Below the pieces are notes generated by a model that did no database searches, was not told the DNA's origin, and saw only the letters and a program-made list of their open reading frames with translations. The translations under genes were made by a program, and so were the position numbers. From Ruminiclostridium herbifermentans (GTDB lineage: Bacteria > Bacillota > Clostridia > Acetivibrionales > DSM-1351), in NCBI RefSeq assembly GCF_005473905.2, contig NZ_CP061336.1, positions 4,332,501-4,396,500 on the forward strand: a stretch of 64,000 nt of DNA, given 5' to 3'. This document shows, one piece after another, positions 45,064-56,909 of this stretch; within the stretch, counting starts at the first letter, position 1, and every line of letters starts with the position of its first letter.

Positions 45064-47058
45064 TTAGGGCTTGTAAGGTAATTCCAAAATGTCACCCAGC
45101 AAGTACTTCTTAAATGTAGCAAAATCTAGTGCATCTATTTCACCGTCAACATTCAAATCAGCTGCCTTAATACCGTCCTCTACAGGAAATTTATCAATTG
45201 CACCAAGGAGGTACATTTTCAATAAAGCATAGTCTGTTGCATCAATGCTTTCATCTCCATTGAGATCTCCCACAAGTACTGAAGGCTTCTCCTCTTTGTT
45301 GAATTGGAACCAGTTAAGGTTTATTAAATAACCATCTCCACCAATAAATTTTAAATAAATATCATGCTTTCCACTAACCTCACTTACATTGCATGATACA
45401 TCCTTAAAGGTCTGCCAATCTCCAGTTGGTGTTACTAGACAAGTACCTAATAATGAACCAGTCAAACTATCAAGTCTGATTTCAATTTTTCCTTCATTAA
45501 CTGCACTTGATACTCTTGCAGTAAAGCTTGTTACACCACCGTTTTCAAAGTCAATATTATTATAAACAACATAGTCTCCGTTTTCGGTATAGCCCACAGC
45601 CTCTGTACCTTCGTTACAAGACACATTTTGGATTCCAAATTGATCGCTGTAACTCTCAGCTTCAATCTTTGAAAAGGCTGATACAGGAGTTGCTGGTACA
45701 GTAACAAACTTCCACCAGTTAACATTAAATAAGAATCCGCTTCCACCTGTAAACTTCAGATACAAGTCATGCACTCCAGTTGCACCATTTACTGTACAAG
45801 TATTGGTAGTCCAAGTCTGCCAGCCTCCAGTACCCTTAACAGCAAGAGTTCCCACTAGCTTTCCTGTTGGACTGTCAAGGCGAAGTTCTATGTTTCCTCC
45901 ACTAGTTGCTGAAGCTACTCTTGCCTCAAAAGATGTAGCACCAGTAGTACCGAAATTCACACTCTTTACCTTAATGTAGTCGCCATTTTCTATATTGCAT
46001 ACATTCATTCCGCCTTCACTACATTTTTCTGTCTCTACACCTGACTCCCAGCAAATTGTTTCAGCCTCAGTTTTAATATATGGATTGAGGTTTGAGACTG
46101 CTGGTACACCAGTTGAAGTCATGTTTATAGTTGGGAATGTACCATCTGCATTATAGGCGAATTTCTCAACACATACCGAGCGGTGATATCCTCCACCATC
46201 GGGTAGAGCGCCGTTATGATAAAAGAAATATGAATTTCCTTTAAAATCAACAACTCCCGCATGATTAGTAAAGCTACTACCTTGAGTAGGCATAATTTTG
46301 CCTCTATAAGTCCAAGGGCCTGTAGGACTAGTACTTGTAGAATAAGCTATATGCTCAGATATAGGACCACCTGCAAATACCATATAGTATAAATTACCGC
46401 GCTTGTAAAACCATGGACCTTCCTCATATGATGTTGCTCTGTCTGTCTTGCTTCTAGCTCCGAAACTAGCTACAGTCAAAGGTACTGTTACTATGCTTCC
46501 TGAGTAAGAAACCATATCTGCATTTAACTTTACATACTTAAGGTCAGGATTTCCCCAATATAGATAAGCTTGTCCATCATCATCTATAAAAACTGTTGGG
46601 TCAATATTACCATAACCAGGTGCAATTAATGGTTTCCCAATAGCATCCTTAAATGGTCCTGTTGGACTATCTGAAACAGCCACTCCTATTGCTGTACCAC
46701 CACTCTTTGCAGTCAATGGAACATAAAAATAGAACTTACCATTTCTAGGAATACACTGACCAGCCCATGCATCACCTTTTGCCCAGCTGAAATCAGTATA
46801 AGCCAATACTGTTCCGTGATCAGTCCAATTAACCATGTCTTTTGATGAATAACATTTCCAATCATTCATGGTAAAAAAGTTGTTTATTATTTTGTCTTCG
46901 TCATGGGATGTGTATAAATAACAAGTGTCTCCATAAACCATTGGAGCAGGGTCAGCAGTATAGTTTGTCTGTACAATAGGGTTATCTGCATAGCATATAA
47001 GCGAGAAAAACATAAAGCAAATTAAGGTTAAGCCAAAAATCTTGCATATATTTTTCAT
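45064..47058 (-). CDS. GH43 arabinofuranosidase/xylosidase with two CBM6 modules and dockerin
   Basis: 664 residues; ATG at 47058 with AGGAGG upstream. Signal peptide (1-24), GH43 five-bladed propeller (about 25-320), two consecutive CBM6 modules (about 335-460 and 468-595) and dockerin (about 600-660). The catalytic set is visible: Asp in YTADPAP, Asp in NIDPTVFID and Glu in SYEEGPW. GH43 enzymes of this shape usually remove arabinose from arabinoxylan, though beta-xylosidase activity cannot be excluded. It is the only member of the cluster with two CBM6 modules. The first CBM6 is diverged (Cys-rich TEKCSEGG / MNVCNIENGDYI). A hairpin lies in the upstream gap. Confidence 0.92.
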   Translation of the reverse strand: MKNICKIFGLTLICFMFFSLICYADNPIVQTNYTADPAPMVYGDTCYLYTSHDEDKIINNFFTMNDWKCYSSKDMVNWTDHGTVLAYTDFSWAKGDAWAGQCIPRNGKFYFYVPLTAKSGGTAIGVAVSDSPTGPFKDAIGKPLIAPGYGNIDPTVFIDDDGQAYLYWGNPDLKYVKLNADMVSYSGSIVTVPLTVASFGARSKTDRATSYEEGPWFYKRGNLYYMVFAGGPISEHIAYSTSTSPTGPWTYRGKIMPTQGSSFTNHAGVVDFKGNSYFFYHNGALPDGGGYHRSVCVEKFAYNADGTFPTINMTSTGVPAVSNLNPYIKTEAETICWESGVETEKCSEGGMNVCNIENGDYIKVKSVNFGTTGATSFEARVASATSGGNIELRLDSPTGKLVGTLAVKGTGGWQTWTTNTCTVNGATGVHDLYLKFTGGSGFLFNVNWWKFVTVPATPVSAFSKIEAESYSDQFGIQNVSCNEGTEAVGYTENGDYVVYNNIDFENGGVTSFTARVSSAVNEGKIEIRLDSLTGSLLGTCLVTPTGDWQTFKDVSCNVSEVSGKHDIYLKFIGGDGYLINLNWFQFNKEEKPSVLVGDLNGDESIDATDYALLKMYLLGAIDKFPVEDGIKAADLNVDGEIDALDFATFKKYLLGDILELPYKP

Positions 47059-47169
47059 AAATCCTCCTATTTTATTAACTTTCGCTTTAGCCCCAAAAAA
47101 TTAATTACAAAAGTTAACGATTTTATAATTCTTAATAATAGGTCAACTAAATTTTATTGTCATATTGTG

Positions 47170-47216
47170 TTTTAAAAGGGGTATTACAAAATAGTTTTAT
47201 AATACCCCTTTTAAAA
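47170..47216 (-). terminator. 17-bp perfect hairpin directly after GH10
   Basis: TTTTAAAAGGGGTATTA (47170-47186) pairs perfectly with TAATACCCCTTTTAAAA (47200-47216), loop 13 nt, starting six bases after the GH10 stop. The arm itself ends in TTTTAAAA, so partial termination or strong 3'-end protection is plausible. Confidence 0.8.
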
Positions 47217-47222
47217 ACTACA

Positions 47223-48860
47223 TTACATTTCAGCTTGGAATTTTGTTCTTAATCCAAGAAGGTATTCTTTGATTTGTACAAAGTCAAGTGCATCTATGCT
47301 GCCGCTTCCATCTACATCTGCTGCTTTTAAACCACTTTCAGCAGGGAATGTAGTTATTGATCCAAGTAAATACTGTTTCATTAATGAGAAGTCAATTGCA
47401 TCTACAGTACCGCTGCCATCAAGGTCACCGTATTTTACTACTTGTGCAGGAGTATTGCTAAACTTAAACCAGTCCAAATTCAATAAATAATCGCTTGTTC
47501 CAGTAAATACTAGATATAAATCATGCTCTCCTGAAACTCCACTAACACTGCATGTTACATCAGTCCAAGTTTTCCATCCGCCAGTACCTTCAACAACACA
47601 AGTTCCTATTAATTTTCCTGTTGTGCTATCTAGACGAATTTCTATATTTCCACCAGCTGACGCACTACCTGCTCTTGCTTGGAAACTAGTAGCACCGCTG
47701 CCAAAATCAATCTTTTTATAAACAACGTAATCTCCATTTTGGATATATCCGAGATTCTTACCACTGTCATTAGGATTATCTTCAATCTCAACTCCATATT
47801 GACTGTTATAACTTTCTGCTTCGATCTTTTCAAATGCGCTTCTTGGGTTTATTACTTCTGGTTCTACGTCACCAACATTTGCATTTTTAATATACTCTTT
47901 TAACCAAGTAAGAGCTGGTCTTTCAGTTCCATTGCTGCGTATTAAGTGAGAGTTTGCAATCCAAGTATGTCCCTGTAAATAACCCCAATATGTAATACCT
48001 TTAACACCTGGGTGTTCATACATAACAGGGAAAAGTTCTTTCATTTTATTTAACTGTTGATTGTCATCAGCAATATTTAAATCTAATTCAGAAATGTATA
48101 TTGGTATTCCTGTAGCTGCAAGTCTATCCAATTTTCTCTTTACATCAGCAACATTCTGAGTTTCAAGACCGTGAGACTGACATCCAATACCATCAATTAA
48201 GTTTCTTTGCTTTAATATATTTATTACTGTAATGTATTCGTTAATACAACTCCATCCGTCTGGACACAAAACGTTATAATCATTAATGAAAAGTTTTGTA
48301 TTTGGGAAGTATTTACGAGCTTGTTCAAATGACCATACTATCCAGTCGTAACCAGTTCCATAAAGACCATTGTCACCACCGATAGCATTCTTATATGGGA
48401 AAGGTGCATGTCCTTTCATTGCTTCATTTACAACATCCATTTCATCTATTTCTGGGAAGTTCTGTGCAACTGCTTTATACCAGTTCTCAATTGCTGTTTT
48501 TTTAGCTGAGTCTGAAAGGTTTCCTAACCACCTAGGATACTGTGAACCCCAAATCATAGTATGGAATTTGAAAGGAATTTTATTTGCTTTACAATAGTTA
48601 TACATTGCTTTAGCTTGGCCAAAGTTGTATTGACCCTGCTGTGGTTCACATTGTTCCCACTTGCTGGCATTTTCAGGAGTTAACTGATTCCAGTATTCTC
48701 CGAATTTAGAAGGTTCAGTACCGCTGTACCATATATTACCTACATATTTAGCTTTGCCAGTTGCCATAGCAGCATCAGCAGGAATACTGATAGTACTCAA
48801 AAGGCTAAAAGCAACTAATACAGCACTTACTATTCTTATTCCTCTTTTCTTATTAAACAT
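47223..48860 (-). CDS. GH10 endo-beta-1,4-xylanase with CBM6 and dockerin
   Basis: 545 residues; ATG at 48860 with TTGGAGG upstream. Signal peptide (1-30), GH10 TIM barrel (about 32-340), CBM6 (about 350-475), dockerin (about 480-540). Acid/base Glu in DVVNEAM and nucleophile Glu in YISELDLN; 'FHTMIWGSQYPRW' is a typical GH10 segment. It cuts the xylan backbone and is the main endo-xylanase of the cluster with GH30. Its dockerin differs from the rest: the first repeat (GDLDGSGTVDAIDFSLMKQ) looks like a second-type repeat and the second is SGSIDALDFVQIKEYLLG. It follows GH43 closely and is followed at once by a strong hairpin. Confidence 0.95.
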   Translation of the reverse strand: MFNKKRGIRIVSAVLVAFSLLSTISIPADAAMATGKAKYVGNIWYSGTEPSKFGEYWNQLTPENASKWEQCEPQQGQYNFGQAKAMYNYCKANKIPFKFHTMIWGSQYPRWLGNLSDSAKKTAIENWYKAVAQNFPEIDEMDVVNEAMKGHAPFPYKNAIGGDNGLYGTGYDWIVWSFEQARKYFPNTKLFINDYNVLCPDGWSCINEYITVINILKQRNLIDGIGCQSHGLETQNVADVKRKLDRLAATGIPIYISELDLNIADDNQQLNKMKELFPVMYEHPGVKGITYWGYLQGHTWIANSHLIRSNGTERPALTWLKEYIKNANVGDVEPEVINPRSAFEKIEAESYNSQYGVEIEDNPNDSGKNLGYIQNGDYVVYKKIDFGSGATSFQARAGSASAGGNIEIRLDSTTGKLIGTCVVEGTGGWKTWTDVTCSVSGVSGEHDLYLVFTGTSDYLLNLDWFKFSNTPAQVVKYGDLDGSGTVDAIDFSLMKQYLLGSITTFPAESGLKAADVDGSGSIDALDFVQIKEYLLGLRTKFQAEM

Positions 48861-49105
48861 TATCGTACCTCCAATTTCAAATTTTTATTTTGTTTTTTTG
48901 TTGACCTATTATTAAATATCAAATTTAAATAATACTTAGTACTTTGGTTATTTTCTAATCACAGATGCTTTCTTAGAATTTACAGAGAATATTTTATGAT
49001 ACAGAAATATTCTCTTATATCTACTAAATATATGCGGATAGTTTTAATATTTTAAGTCAAAATAACCATATACTTTTTATTTTTCTGTTTCAATATATTT
49101 ACTTT

Positions 49106-51280
49106 CTATTTTTCACCAGGAAAAGTAGTTATAATTCCTAGCAAATACTGCTTCATCAAAGCAAAATCAATTGCGTCAACTGTTCCGCTGGCATCTAAAT
49201 CAGCCAAGCTAGTATTTTCAATTGTATCCCCCAGAAGATGCTTTTTAATCAGCACTAAATCTAATGAATCTATTGATCCATCATCATTTAAATCACCTAA
49301 TTTGCCTGTAGGAATGTTGTCTGCAGTAAACTTAAACCAATCTAAATTCATTAAATATCCGCTATTTCCTGTAAACTTCACATATAAATCATGTTTTCCA
49401 GTTACTTTGCTGACACTGCAGCTCACTTCAGTCCAAGTCTTCCATCCTCCAGTACCTGGAACAGGACAAGTGCCTATTAGTGTTCCGTTGAGACTGTCCA
49501 AACGAAGTTCTATATTTCCACCTTCGCTTGCACTTCCTGCTCTAGCTTGGAAACCTGTTGCTCCATTTCCAAAATCAACATTTTTAAACACGAGGTAATC
49601 ACCGTTTTCTATGTAACCAATATTACGTCCATCATCATCAGGATTATCTTCAGTCTGAGTTCCATACTGTGTATAAAAGTTTTCTGCTTCAATCTTTGAA
49701 AAAGCTGATATAGGATCTGGCTCTGGAGCATTAGGGCCTGGCTCATCATTTAATCTGAACCAGTCAACATCCATATATCCAGTGCTTGCAGTAGGACTGA
49801 AATTCATAATAGCATATTGCTCTCCTTGGAAAGTACCATATTGCCAATCAAATCCCATTGTTATAGCGGTTCCAAGCTGCTGCCAATTTCTAGTATCATC
49901 CTTCCAGTAGAATGTAGCTTTTTTAGTATTAAAGTCCATTTGAATTCTAAAATACAAAATATCTGATGTTATATTTGTAACTGTACCTTTAATTACTTCT
50001 TCCTCAGTCATTATTATTTTCCTTGGACTTCCTGTTACAGCAATATATCCTCTTGGGTCACCCAGCATACCTAATCCCCCAATATCACTAGGTTTCATAT
50101 TACTGCAATCTATCTTGATAGTACCAGTACTTATTGGTCCTTGTCCTTTTTGAGTTAAGCTATTTCTTGCCTTCCAGAAATCAGATGCAGTTGTAGCTTC
50201 TAATCTAAGACTTGAGCCAGTCAATGACCATTTTGTGTTATCAGGATTGTGGTTCCACATCCATTGAATTCCTAATGAACCTCCATTGAACTCATCAGAT
50301 GCTTGAGGCACTTTGATTTCTTTATTTTGAATAGGCTTTCTATAGGTGTTTTCAACTTGTCCTAAATATCCTTCTCTGCCAAACATAGGCCAGCCATTTT
50401 TCCAGGTAATTGGGCAAATTCTTGTCATACGGCCAACTGCACCGTCATCCTGATGAAGATATCCCCAATAAGTACCATCAGGTAAATCAACTATACCACC
50501 TTGGTGTCCACCTTTTCCTGCTGTACACAAAGTAGTAGTTTCTCCATAAGGTCCCCATAAGTTTTTGGAACGGGAGCATACTAAACTTCTTGCTGGAACA
50601 GCATTAAATAAATAATATGTTCCGTCTACTTTAACTAAATGCGAGCCTTCAACATTATTATATGAAAGAATAGTTCTTGACGATCCAACAGTACCGCTTA
50701 AATCAGGTTTCAGCTGTATCATTCTGATCTGATTCTCCCAAGCTCCGCCATATGCAAGATATGGTGTTCCGTCAGTATCTATAAATATACATGGATCGAA
50801 ATAGCTAGCGCCTAAATTATAATATTTCCATGTACCGCTTACATCCTTTGAATAATAAATACGAGCTCCTGTTCCATCATTCATATTAACAACTACATAA
50901 AATGTACCGTCTTTATAAGCTATTGATGGAGCAAAACATCCAGAAGCATATTTAGTGTTGCCATTGTCCATGTTATATTGGTCAGACAACCTATCTATAC
51001 AATGCCCAACAATTTCCCAGTTAACCATATCTTCTGATCTACAAATAACAAGACCAGGTGAATTAACAAATGTTGAAGTTGCTAAATAAAAATAATTGCC
51101 AACCCTTATCATACTTGGGTCAGGATAATCCGCATACATTACTGGATTTGTAAAAGTACCGTCACCCTTGTCAGGTTGATATGCAAACGCAAAGGACATT
51201 TGCGATAGCATAATACACATTACTAATAGGAACACAAATGCTTTTTTAAGACTAGCACGTCTTCTTGAATTACCTTCCAT
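49106..51280 (-). CDS. GH43 beta-xylosidase/arabinofuranosidase with C-terminal beta-sandwich, CBM6 and dockerin
   Basis: 724 residues from the ATG at 51280, with GGGGGG nine bases upstream; a TTG at 51295 would include that site in the gene and is rejected. Signal peptide (1-33), GH43 propeller (about 40-335; Asp in YADYPDPSM, Asp in YFDPCIFID, Glu in NNVEGSHL), a concanavalin-like C-terminal domain (about 345-515, 'DEFNGGSLGIQWMWNHNPD'), CBM6 (about 522-650) and dockerin (about 655-722). GH43 with this beta-sandwich is typical of xylosidase/arabinofuranosidase enzymes. It is the first gene of the cluster, 500 bp after atpC, so the main promoter should lie upstream of it. Unlike published xyl-doc loci, no two-component system adjoins it. 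Confidence 0.92.
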   Translation of the reverse strand: MEGNSRRRASLKKAFVFLLVMCIMLSQMSFAFAYQPDKGDGTFTNPVMYADYPDPSMIRVGNYFYLATSTFVNSPGLVICRSEDMVNWEIVGHCIDRLSDQYNMDNGNTKYASGCFAPSIAYKDGTFYVVVNMNDGTGARIYYSKDVSGTWKYYNLGASYFDPCIFIDTDGTPYLAYGGAWENQIRMIQLKPDLSGTVGSSRTILSYNNVEGSHLVKVDGTYYLFNAVPARSLVCSRSKNLWGPYGETTTLCTAGKGGHQGGIVDLPDGTYWGYLHQDDGAVGRMTRICPITWKNGWPMFGREGYLGQVENTYRKPIQNKEIKVPQASDEFNGGSLGIQWMWNHNPDNTKWSLTGSSLRLEATTASDFWKARNSLTQKGQGPISTGTIKIDCSNMKPSDIGGLGMLGDPRGYIAVTGSPRKIIMTEEEVIKGTVTNITSDILYFRIQMDFNTKKATFYWKDDTRNWQQLGTAITMGFDWQYGTFQGEQYAIMNFSPTASTGYMDVDWFRLNDEPGPNAPEPDPISAFSKIEAENFYTQYGTQTEDNPDDDGRNIGYIENGDYLVFKNVDFGNGATGFQARAGSASEGGNIELRLDSLNGTLIGTCPVPGTGGWKTWTEVSCSVSKVTGKHDLYVKFTGNSGYLMNLDWFKFTADNIPTGKLGDLNDDGSIDSLDLVLIKKHLLGDTIENTSLADLDASGTVDAIDFALMKQYLLGIITTFPGEK

Positions 51281-51780
51281 AATAATTCCCCCCAATTATT
51301 TGTTTGAGTAATCTGGTTAATACTTATAACCTTTAATACCAGCATTGCCCAGAATAAGGTCAACATTTGATCTTTTTTATAAAAAAAAGCGCATGACCAA
51401 GTGCAGATACCCCTACTCTATATTTATTATTATAAAAGAAGTCCATTTTTATATCCATTTACATATTTTTACTTGCTAATCCTTTATTTACTTATTTTTT
51501 TATATATTTTTTTATTTTTCTGTTTTTTGCTACATATAAAATTTGAATTCCTCATCAAGATTGAATTAGAAAGGAGGGGAAAACTATAATTAATACCACT
51601 TAACATTACGAAATTATAAGAAATACTATGATAGACCTCTCAAAGCCTAAAGTTTGATATGCAGACATACAAAAAGACCCTTGCAAATAAACCCAAACAT
51701 TATATATTGTACATCTTTAAGTACATTAATATATTAATTGAGTTAATTAGCAAAAGTCTCTTTAATAACTATTGGTCTTA
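51281..51780. promoter_or_regulatory. Intergenic between ATP synthase operon and xyl-doc cluster, likely main promoter
   Basis: 500 bp. On the minus strand TTGACC (near 51350) followed after 19 bp by TGG-TATTAA gives a possible vegetative promoter about 45-70 bp upstream of the GH43 start. The segment 51401-51590 is extremely T-rich on the plus strand and codes for nothing convincing. The ATP-operon terminator lies at the upper end. No clear operator was identified. Confidence 0.35.
51675..51759 (-). terminator. Probable terminator of the atp operon
   Basis: On the minus strand AGACTTTTGC pairs with GCAAGGGTCT (10 positions, two G-U) around a long A/T-rich loop that itself can pair, and is followed by TTTTTG. 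It lies about 20 bp after the atpC stop. The long loop makes it moderate evidence. Confidence 0.5.
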
Positions 51781-52182
51781 TTATTTTTGATTTGTAATTT
51801 TTAACCGAGCCATAGCTCTTGCTAGCGCTGCCTTTGATCGTGCATACTCCATTTGGCTAAGGTGCTTCTGCAACTTCTCCTCGGCACGTGCTTTAGCTGC
51901 CTTTGCCCTATTCAAATCTATTTCTTCTGGATACTCAGCAGTATCAGTTAATATAACTACCCTATCAGGCATAATTTCAGCAAAGCCCTCTGTAACAAGA
52001 GCTACTATCCATTTGCCATCTGCTTTGATTTTGATAGGTCCTATATCTACCGCTACAACTGTAGGCGCATGTTTTGCAAGAACTCCCATCTCTCCATCAA
52101 CAGTTCTAAATATTACTTCCTCTGCTTCAGCAGAGTAAAACTTTCTTTCAGGTGTTAATACTTCTAAAAAAAATGTGGGCAT
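51781..52182 (-). CDS. atpC: ATP synthase F1 epsilon subunit
   Basis: 133 residues, normal length. The N-terminal beta-barrel (about 1-85, '[35 protein letters not shown]') and the C-terminal two-helix hairpin (about 88-130, Ala/Arg/Lys-rich '[16 protein letters not shown]'-type pattern) are both present. The subunit links the gamma shaft to the c-ring and damps ATP hydrolysis. Last gene of the operon, about 85 bp after atpD, followed by a probable terminator. Confidence 0.97.
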   Translation of the reverse strand: MPTFFLEVLTPERKFYSAEAEEVIFRTVDGEMGVLAKHAPTVVAVDIGPIKIKADGKWIVALVTEGFAEIMPDRVVILTDTAEYPEEIDLNRAKAAKARAEEKLQKHLSQMEYARSKAALARAMARLKITNQK

Positions 52183-52267
52183 ATCTTTATTACCTCCATG
52201 AGCTGTAAAGTGGCTTCAAAACAATGGAGTCTTTTATTAAACGAAGTTATCGCCTAATACAAAACAC

Positions 52268-53698
<1,431 letters not shown>

Positions 53699-53786
53699 TT
53701 AAAATAGCAAAGTGAAAAACCTTTTTCTACATAAGCTTAAATATATAAACAAAACATATGGCTTAAAATAACTATACAAACTGTAC

Positions 53787-54671
53787 CTATTTTAGCGCCG
53801 ATGCGCCGCCTACAATTTCAGATATTTCCTGAGTAATTGCAGCCTGTCTTGCCCTATTATAATTTAAATTTAACTTTTGAAGCATTTCATCTGCATTTTT
53901 TGTTGCATTATCCATTGCAGTCATACGGGCATTTTGTTCACTTGTAAATGCCTGAACAAAAACACCATACATAATTCCTTTAATATATTTAGGAATCAAA
54001 ACATCTAAAACTGCAGATGGTGAAGGTTCATACTTCGCCTTTTCATCTATTTTGATTTCAATGTCCTTAATATCCTCACGTAAGGCCCCTATTTCAATAG
54101 GTAATAATTTTAACATCTTAGGTTGAAGCGTAATAGCTGATACCATCTCAGTATATATTATATCAACCTCATCCACTTCTTGTTTATTATACATATCGAG
54201 TATAATATCTGTTATTTCTCTAGCTCTATATACCGTAGGATTTTGCACTGCATAATCAAACTCTGTATGGACATTATAATTCTTTCTAACAAAATAAGCT
54301 CTGCCTGAAATACCAGCAACTAAAAGGACTGCATTATCTTTGTCTTTACCAATAGTTTTTTCTGCAAGCTTAATAATATTACTATTATAGCCGCCTGCAA
54401 GACCCTTATCACCTGTCAAGATAATATATGCCTTCTTATTACCTTCTTTTTTCTCTTTCAAGGCAAAATACTTACTTTCAACATCTCCGCTATGCTCTAG
54501 AATGTCTGCGATAGTTTCTTTAACCTTATTAAAGTAAGGAAGGGTAAGTTCTAGCTGCGCTCTTGCCTTTTTAAGCTTTGACGTTGATATCAGCTTCATG
54601 GCTTTTGTAATTTGTCGCATCTGGTTTATACTTTTTATATGCGATTTAATCTCACGCATATTATTTGCCAT
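53787..54671 (-). CDS. atpG: ATP synthase F1 gamma subunit
   Basis: 294 residues. N-terminal helix MANNMREIKSHIKSINQMRQ and C-terminal helix 'NARMTAMDNATKNADEML' form the coiled-coil rotor shaft; the central Rossmann-like part (GDKGLAGGYNSN) is intact. Start ATG 54671 has AAGGCGGG upstream. The gap of 170 bp after atpA contains a direct repeat TACTATCG twice (near 54792-54808) but no gene. Confidence 0.97.
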   Translation of the reverse strand: MANNMREIKSHIKSINQMRQITKAMKLISTSKLKKARAQLELTLPYFNKVKETIADILEHSGDVESKYFALKEKKEGNKKAYIILTGDKGLAGGYNSNIIKLAEKTIGKDKDNAVLLVAGISGRAYFVRKNYNVHTEFDYAVQNPTVYRAREITDIILDMYNKQEVDEVDIIYTEMVSAITLQPKMLKLLPIEIGALREDIKDIEIKIDEKAKYEPSPSAVLDVLIPKYIKGIMYGVFVQAFTSEQNARMTAMDNATKNADEMLQKLNLNYNRARQAAITQEISEIVGGASALK

Positions 54672-54841
54672 ACGATAACCCGCCTTTTCCGTCGCACAGT
54701 AACGACATTAATTTATATCAAAATACTTCTAGTTTGTTAATTAAATACTTTATACTGAAAAGTCAATAACTCTATACATAGTACGTTTACTATCGTATAC
54801 TATCGTAGAGAAGCTGGTCTTATCAGTTCTTAATAAAAAAC

Positions 54842-56350
54842 TTATACAAATTGCCCTTTAAATTCCTCTACAGCTGTTTTTAATAATTTAACATTTTCAT
54901 CGTCAATATTTCCTGTCTTTGCTATGTCAGTAAGTATTTTAGGGTATTTATCTTTAACATATTCAACTAACTCTTTATTAAACTTACTAACCTTATTAAC
55001 TGGTAAATCCATCAGATATTTATTTGTTGCACTATAGAGAATTACTACCTGTTCTTCTACAGGTAATGGTGAATACTGAGGCTGCTTCAAAGTTTCAAAC
55101 AGTCTTGCACCTTGAGACAGCTTGTCTCTTGTCTGTTTATCCAAATCAGAACCGAACTGTGCAAAGGCTTCTAATTCTCTGTATTGTGCCAAATTAATTC
55201 TAAGTGGACCAGCAATCTTCTTCATAGCCTTTATCTGCGCTGAACCTCCAACTCTTGAAACGGATAGTCCAACATTAACAGCTGGTCTTTGTCCTGCGAA
55301 AAACAACTCAGTTTCCAAATAAATCTGACCATCAGTAATTGATATTACATTTGTAGGAATATATGCAGAAACGTCTCCTGCTAAGGTCTCAATTATTGGT
55401 AGTGCAGTAATTGAACCTCCACCTAACTCGTCACTAATTTTTGCTGCTCTCTCTAGTAGTCTAGAGTGCAAATAGAAAACGTCACCCGGATATGCTTCAC
55501 GTCCAGGAGGTCTCTTGAGAAGCAAGGACATAGCTCTATAAGCAACTGCATGCTTTGATAAATCATCATAAATAATTAATACATCTTTGTGATATTTGTA
55601 CATGAATTCCTCTGCAATAGCACAGCCTGCATAAGGAGCAAGATACTGTATTGAAGCCATATCACTGGCTGTTGAAGACACGACAATTGAGTATTCCATA
55701 GCTCCATACTTTTCTAGCTTATCTACTATACCTGTAATAGTAGATGCTTTTTGACCGATAGCTACATAGATACAAATAACGTCTTTTCCTTTTTGATTAA
55801 TTATAGTATCTACTGCTATTGCAGTTTTACCTGTTTGCCTGTCTCCTATTATTAGTTCTCTTTGTCCTCTTCCTATAGGAATAAGTGCATCAATTGCCAT
55901 TATACCTGTCTGCAAAGGTGTATTTACACTTTTTCTGTCAACAACACCCGGTGCAAGAAATTCTACAGGACGATAAGAATCAGTGATAATTTCACCCTTG
56001 CCATCTATTGGCTTACCCAATGGATTAACAACTCTTCCGATCATTTCATTTCCAACTGGTATTTGAACTGTCTTACCTGTTCTCTTTACAGTTGTTCCTT
56101 CTCTAATCTGTCTGTCATCACCTAAAATAACGCAGCCTACGCTATCCTCATCAAGATTTTGAGCCATACCGTACACATTATTTTCAAACTGCAAAAGTTC
56201 TCCAGACATACATGATTGAAGCCCATAAATAGTTGCTATTCCATCTCCTGCCTGAAGAACATATCCTACATCATCAGTTTTAATTACAGCATCATAATTC
56301 TCTATCTGCTGTTTAATAATTGAACTAATTTCATCTGGTCTAAGACTCAT
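54842..56350 (-). CDS. atpA: ATP synthase F1 alpha subunit
   Basis: 502 residues from the ATG at 56350 ([10 protein letters not shown]), preceded by GGGGTGAG; an in-frame GTG at 56359 adds three residues and is unlikely. Walker A GDRQTGKT, '[10 protein letters not shown]' and '[21 protein letters not shown]' are typical of the non-catalytic nucleotide-binding subunit. Normal family length. Follows atpH by about 30 bp in the operon. Confidence 0.98.
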   Translation of the reverse strand: MSLRPDEISSIIKQQIENYDAVIKTDDVGYVLQAGDGIATIYGLQSCMSGELLQFENNVYGMAQNLDEDSVGCVILGDDRQIREGTTVKRTGKTVQIPVGNEMIGRVVNPLGKPIDGKGEIITDSYRPVEFLAPGVVDRKSVNTPLQTGIMAIDALIPIGRGQRELIIGDRQTGKTAIAVDTIINQKGKDVICIYVAIGQKASTITGIVDKLEKYGAMEYSIVVSSTASDMASIQYLAPYAGCAIAEEFMYKYHKDVLIIYDDLSKHAVAYRAMSLLLKRPPGREAYPGDVFYLHSRLLERAAKISDELGGGSITALPIIETLAGDVSAYIPTNVISITDGQIYLETELFFAGQRPAVNVGLSVSRVGGSAQIKAMKKIAGPLRINLAQYRELEAFAQFGSDLDKQTRDKLSQGARLFETLKQPQYSPLPVEEQVVILYSATNKYLMDLPVNKVSKFNKELVEYVKDKYPKILTDIAKTGNIDDENVKLLKTAVEEFKGQFV

Positions 56351-56381
56351 GTTTCTCACCCCATACTCTGTCTGCTGGTTA

Positions 56382-56909
56382 TTATATACTAACCAACTCA
56401 GTTAATGATTCTATTCTGCCTTTTATACTTCCATCATAAACTTTATCTCCAATTATCACCTTAACACCACCAATAATTGAAGCATCTACTATTTCTTCTG
56501 ACTTAACGGCTACTGCATTGTATTTGTTTCTAAACTTTTCCTTAATTCTAAATAGTTGTTGTTCATCTAAAGGCTCTGCTGTAATAATCTTCATATCCAA
56601 AACATTACTTTTTTCATTTATCAAGCGTAAAAGCTGCTCATAAATTTCTGGTATGTTCTTTATACGTTTTTTAGAAATAAGTAGTAAAATAAAATTTATG
56701 GTATTTTTACTAAGCTTATCAGTAAAAACATTTTTAATAACAGTTTGCTTCTTATCGGCTTTAATGGTTGGATTAATCAGAAAGCTGCTAAAATCCTTGT
56801 CTGATTTATAAATCGCAACAAATTCTTCAAGTTCCTGCCGAATAACCTCAATATCACTATGTGATAATTCCATTATTGCCTGAGCATATCTTTTTTCAAC
56901 AAGTGGCAT
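56382..56909 (-). CDS. atpH: ATP synthase delta subunit (peripheral stalk)
   Basis: 175 residues, OSCP/delta family. N-terminal helical bundle ([15 protein letters not shown]) and C-terminal part with '[25 protein letters not shown]', which is the conserved signature. It ties F1 to the b-subunit stalk. Its ATG overlaps the atpF stop (TAATG), indicating translational coupling. Confidence 0.96.
   Translation of the reverse strand: MPLVEKRYAQAIMELSHSDIEVIRQELEEFVAIYKSDKDFSSFLINPTIKADKKQTVIKNVFTDKLSKNTINFILLLISKKRIKNIPEIYEQLLRLINEKSNVLDMKIITAEPLDEQQLFRIKEKFRNKYNAVAVKSEEIVDASIIGGVKVIIGDKVYDGSIKGRIESLTELVSI

Noticed and set aside
47133-48914. 15-bp inverted repeat TAATAATAGGTCAAC flanking the GH10 gene
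   Set aside because: It could be insertion ends, but one or two such matches are expected by chance in an A/T-rich 64-kb window, and no target duplication or mobility gene is seen.
51401-51589. Plus-strand open frame of 62 codons in the gap before the xyl-doc cluster
   Set aside because: Its composition is low-complexity Tyr/Leu/Phe from a T-rich tract; the good ribosome-binding sequence AAAGGAGGGG lies at its end, not its start, and no start codon follows at a proper distance.
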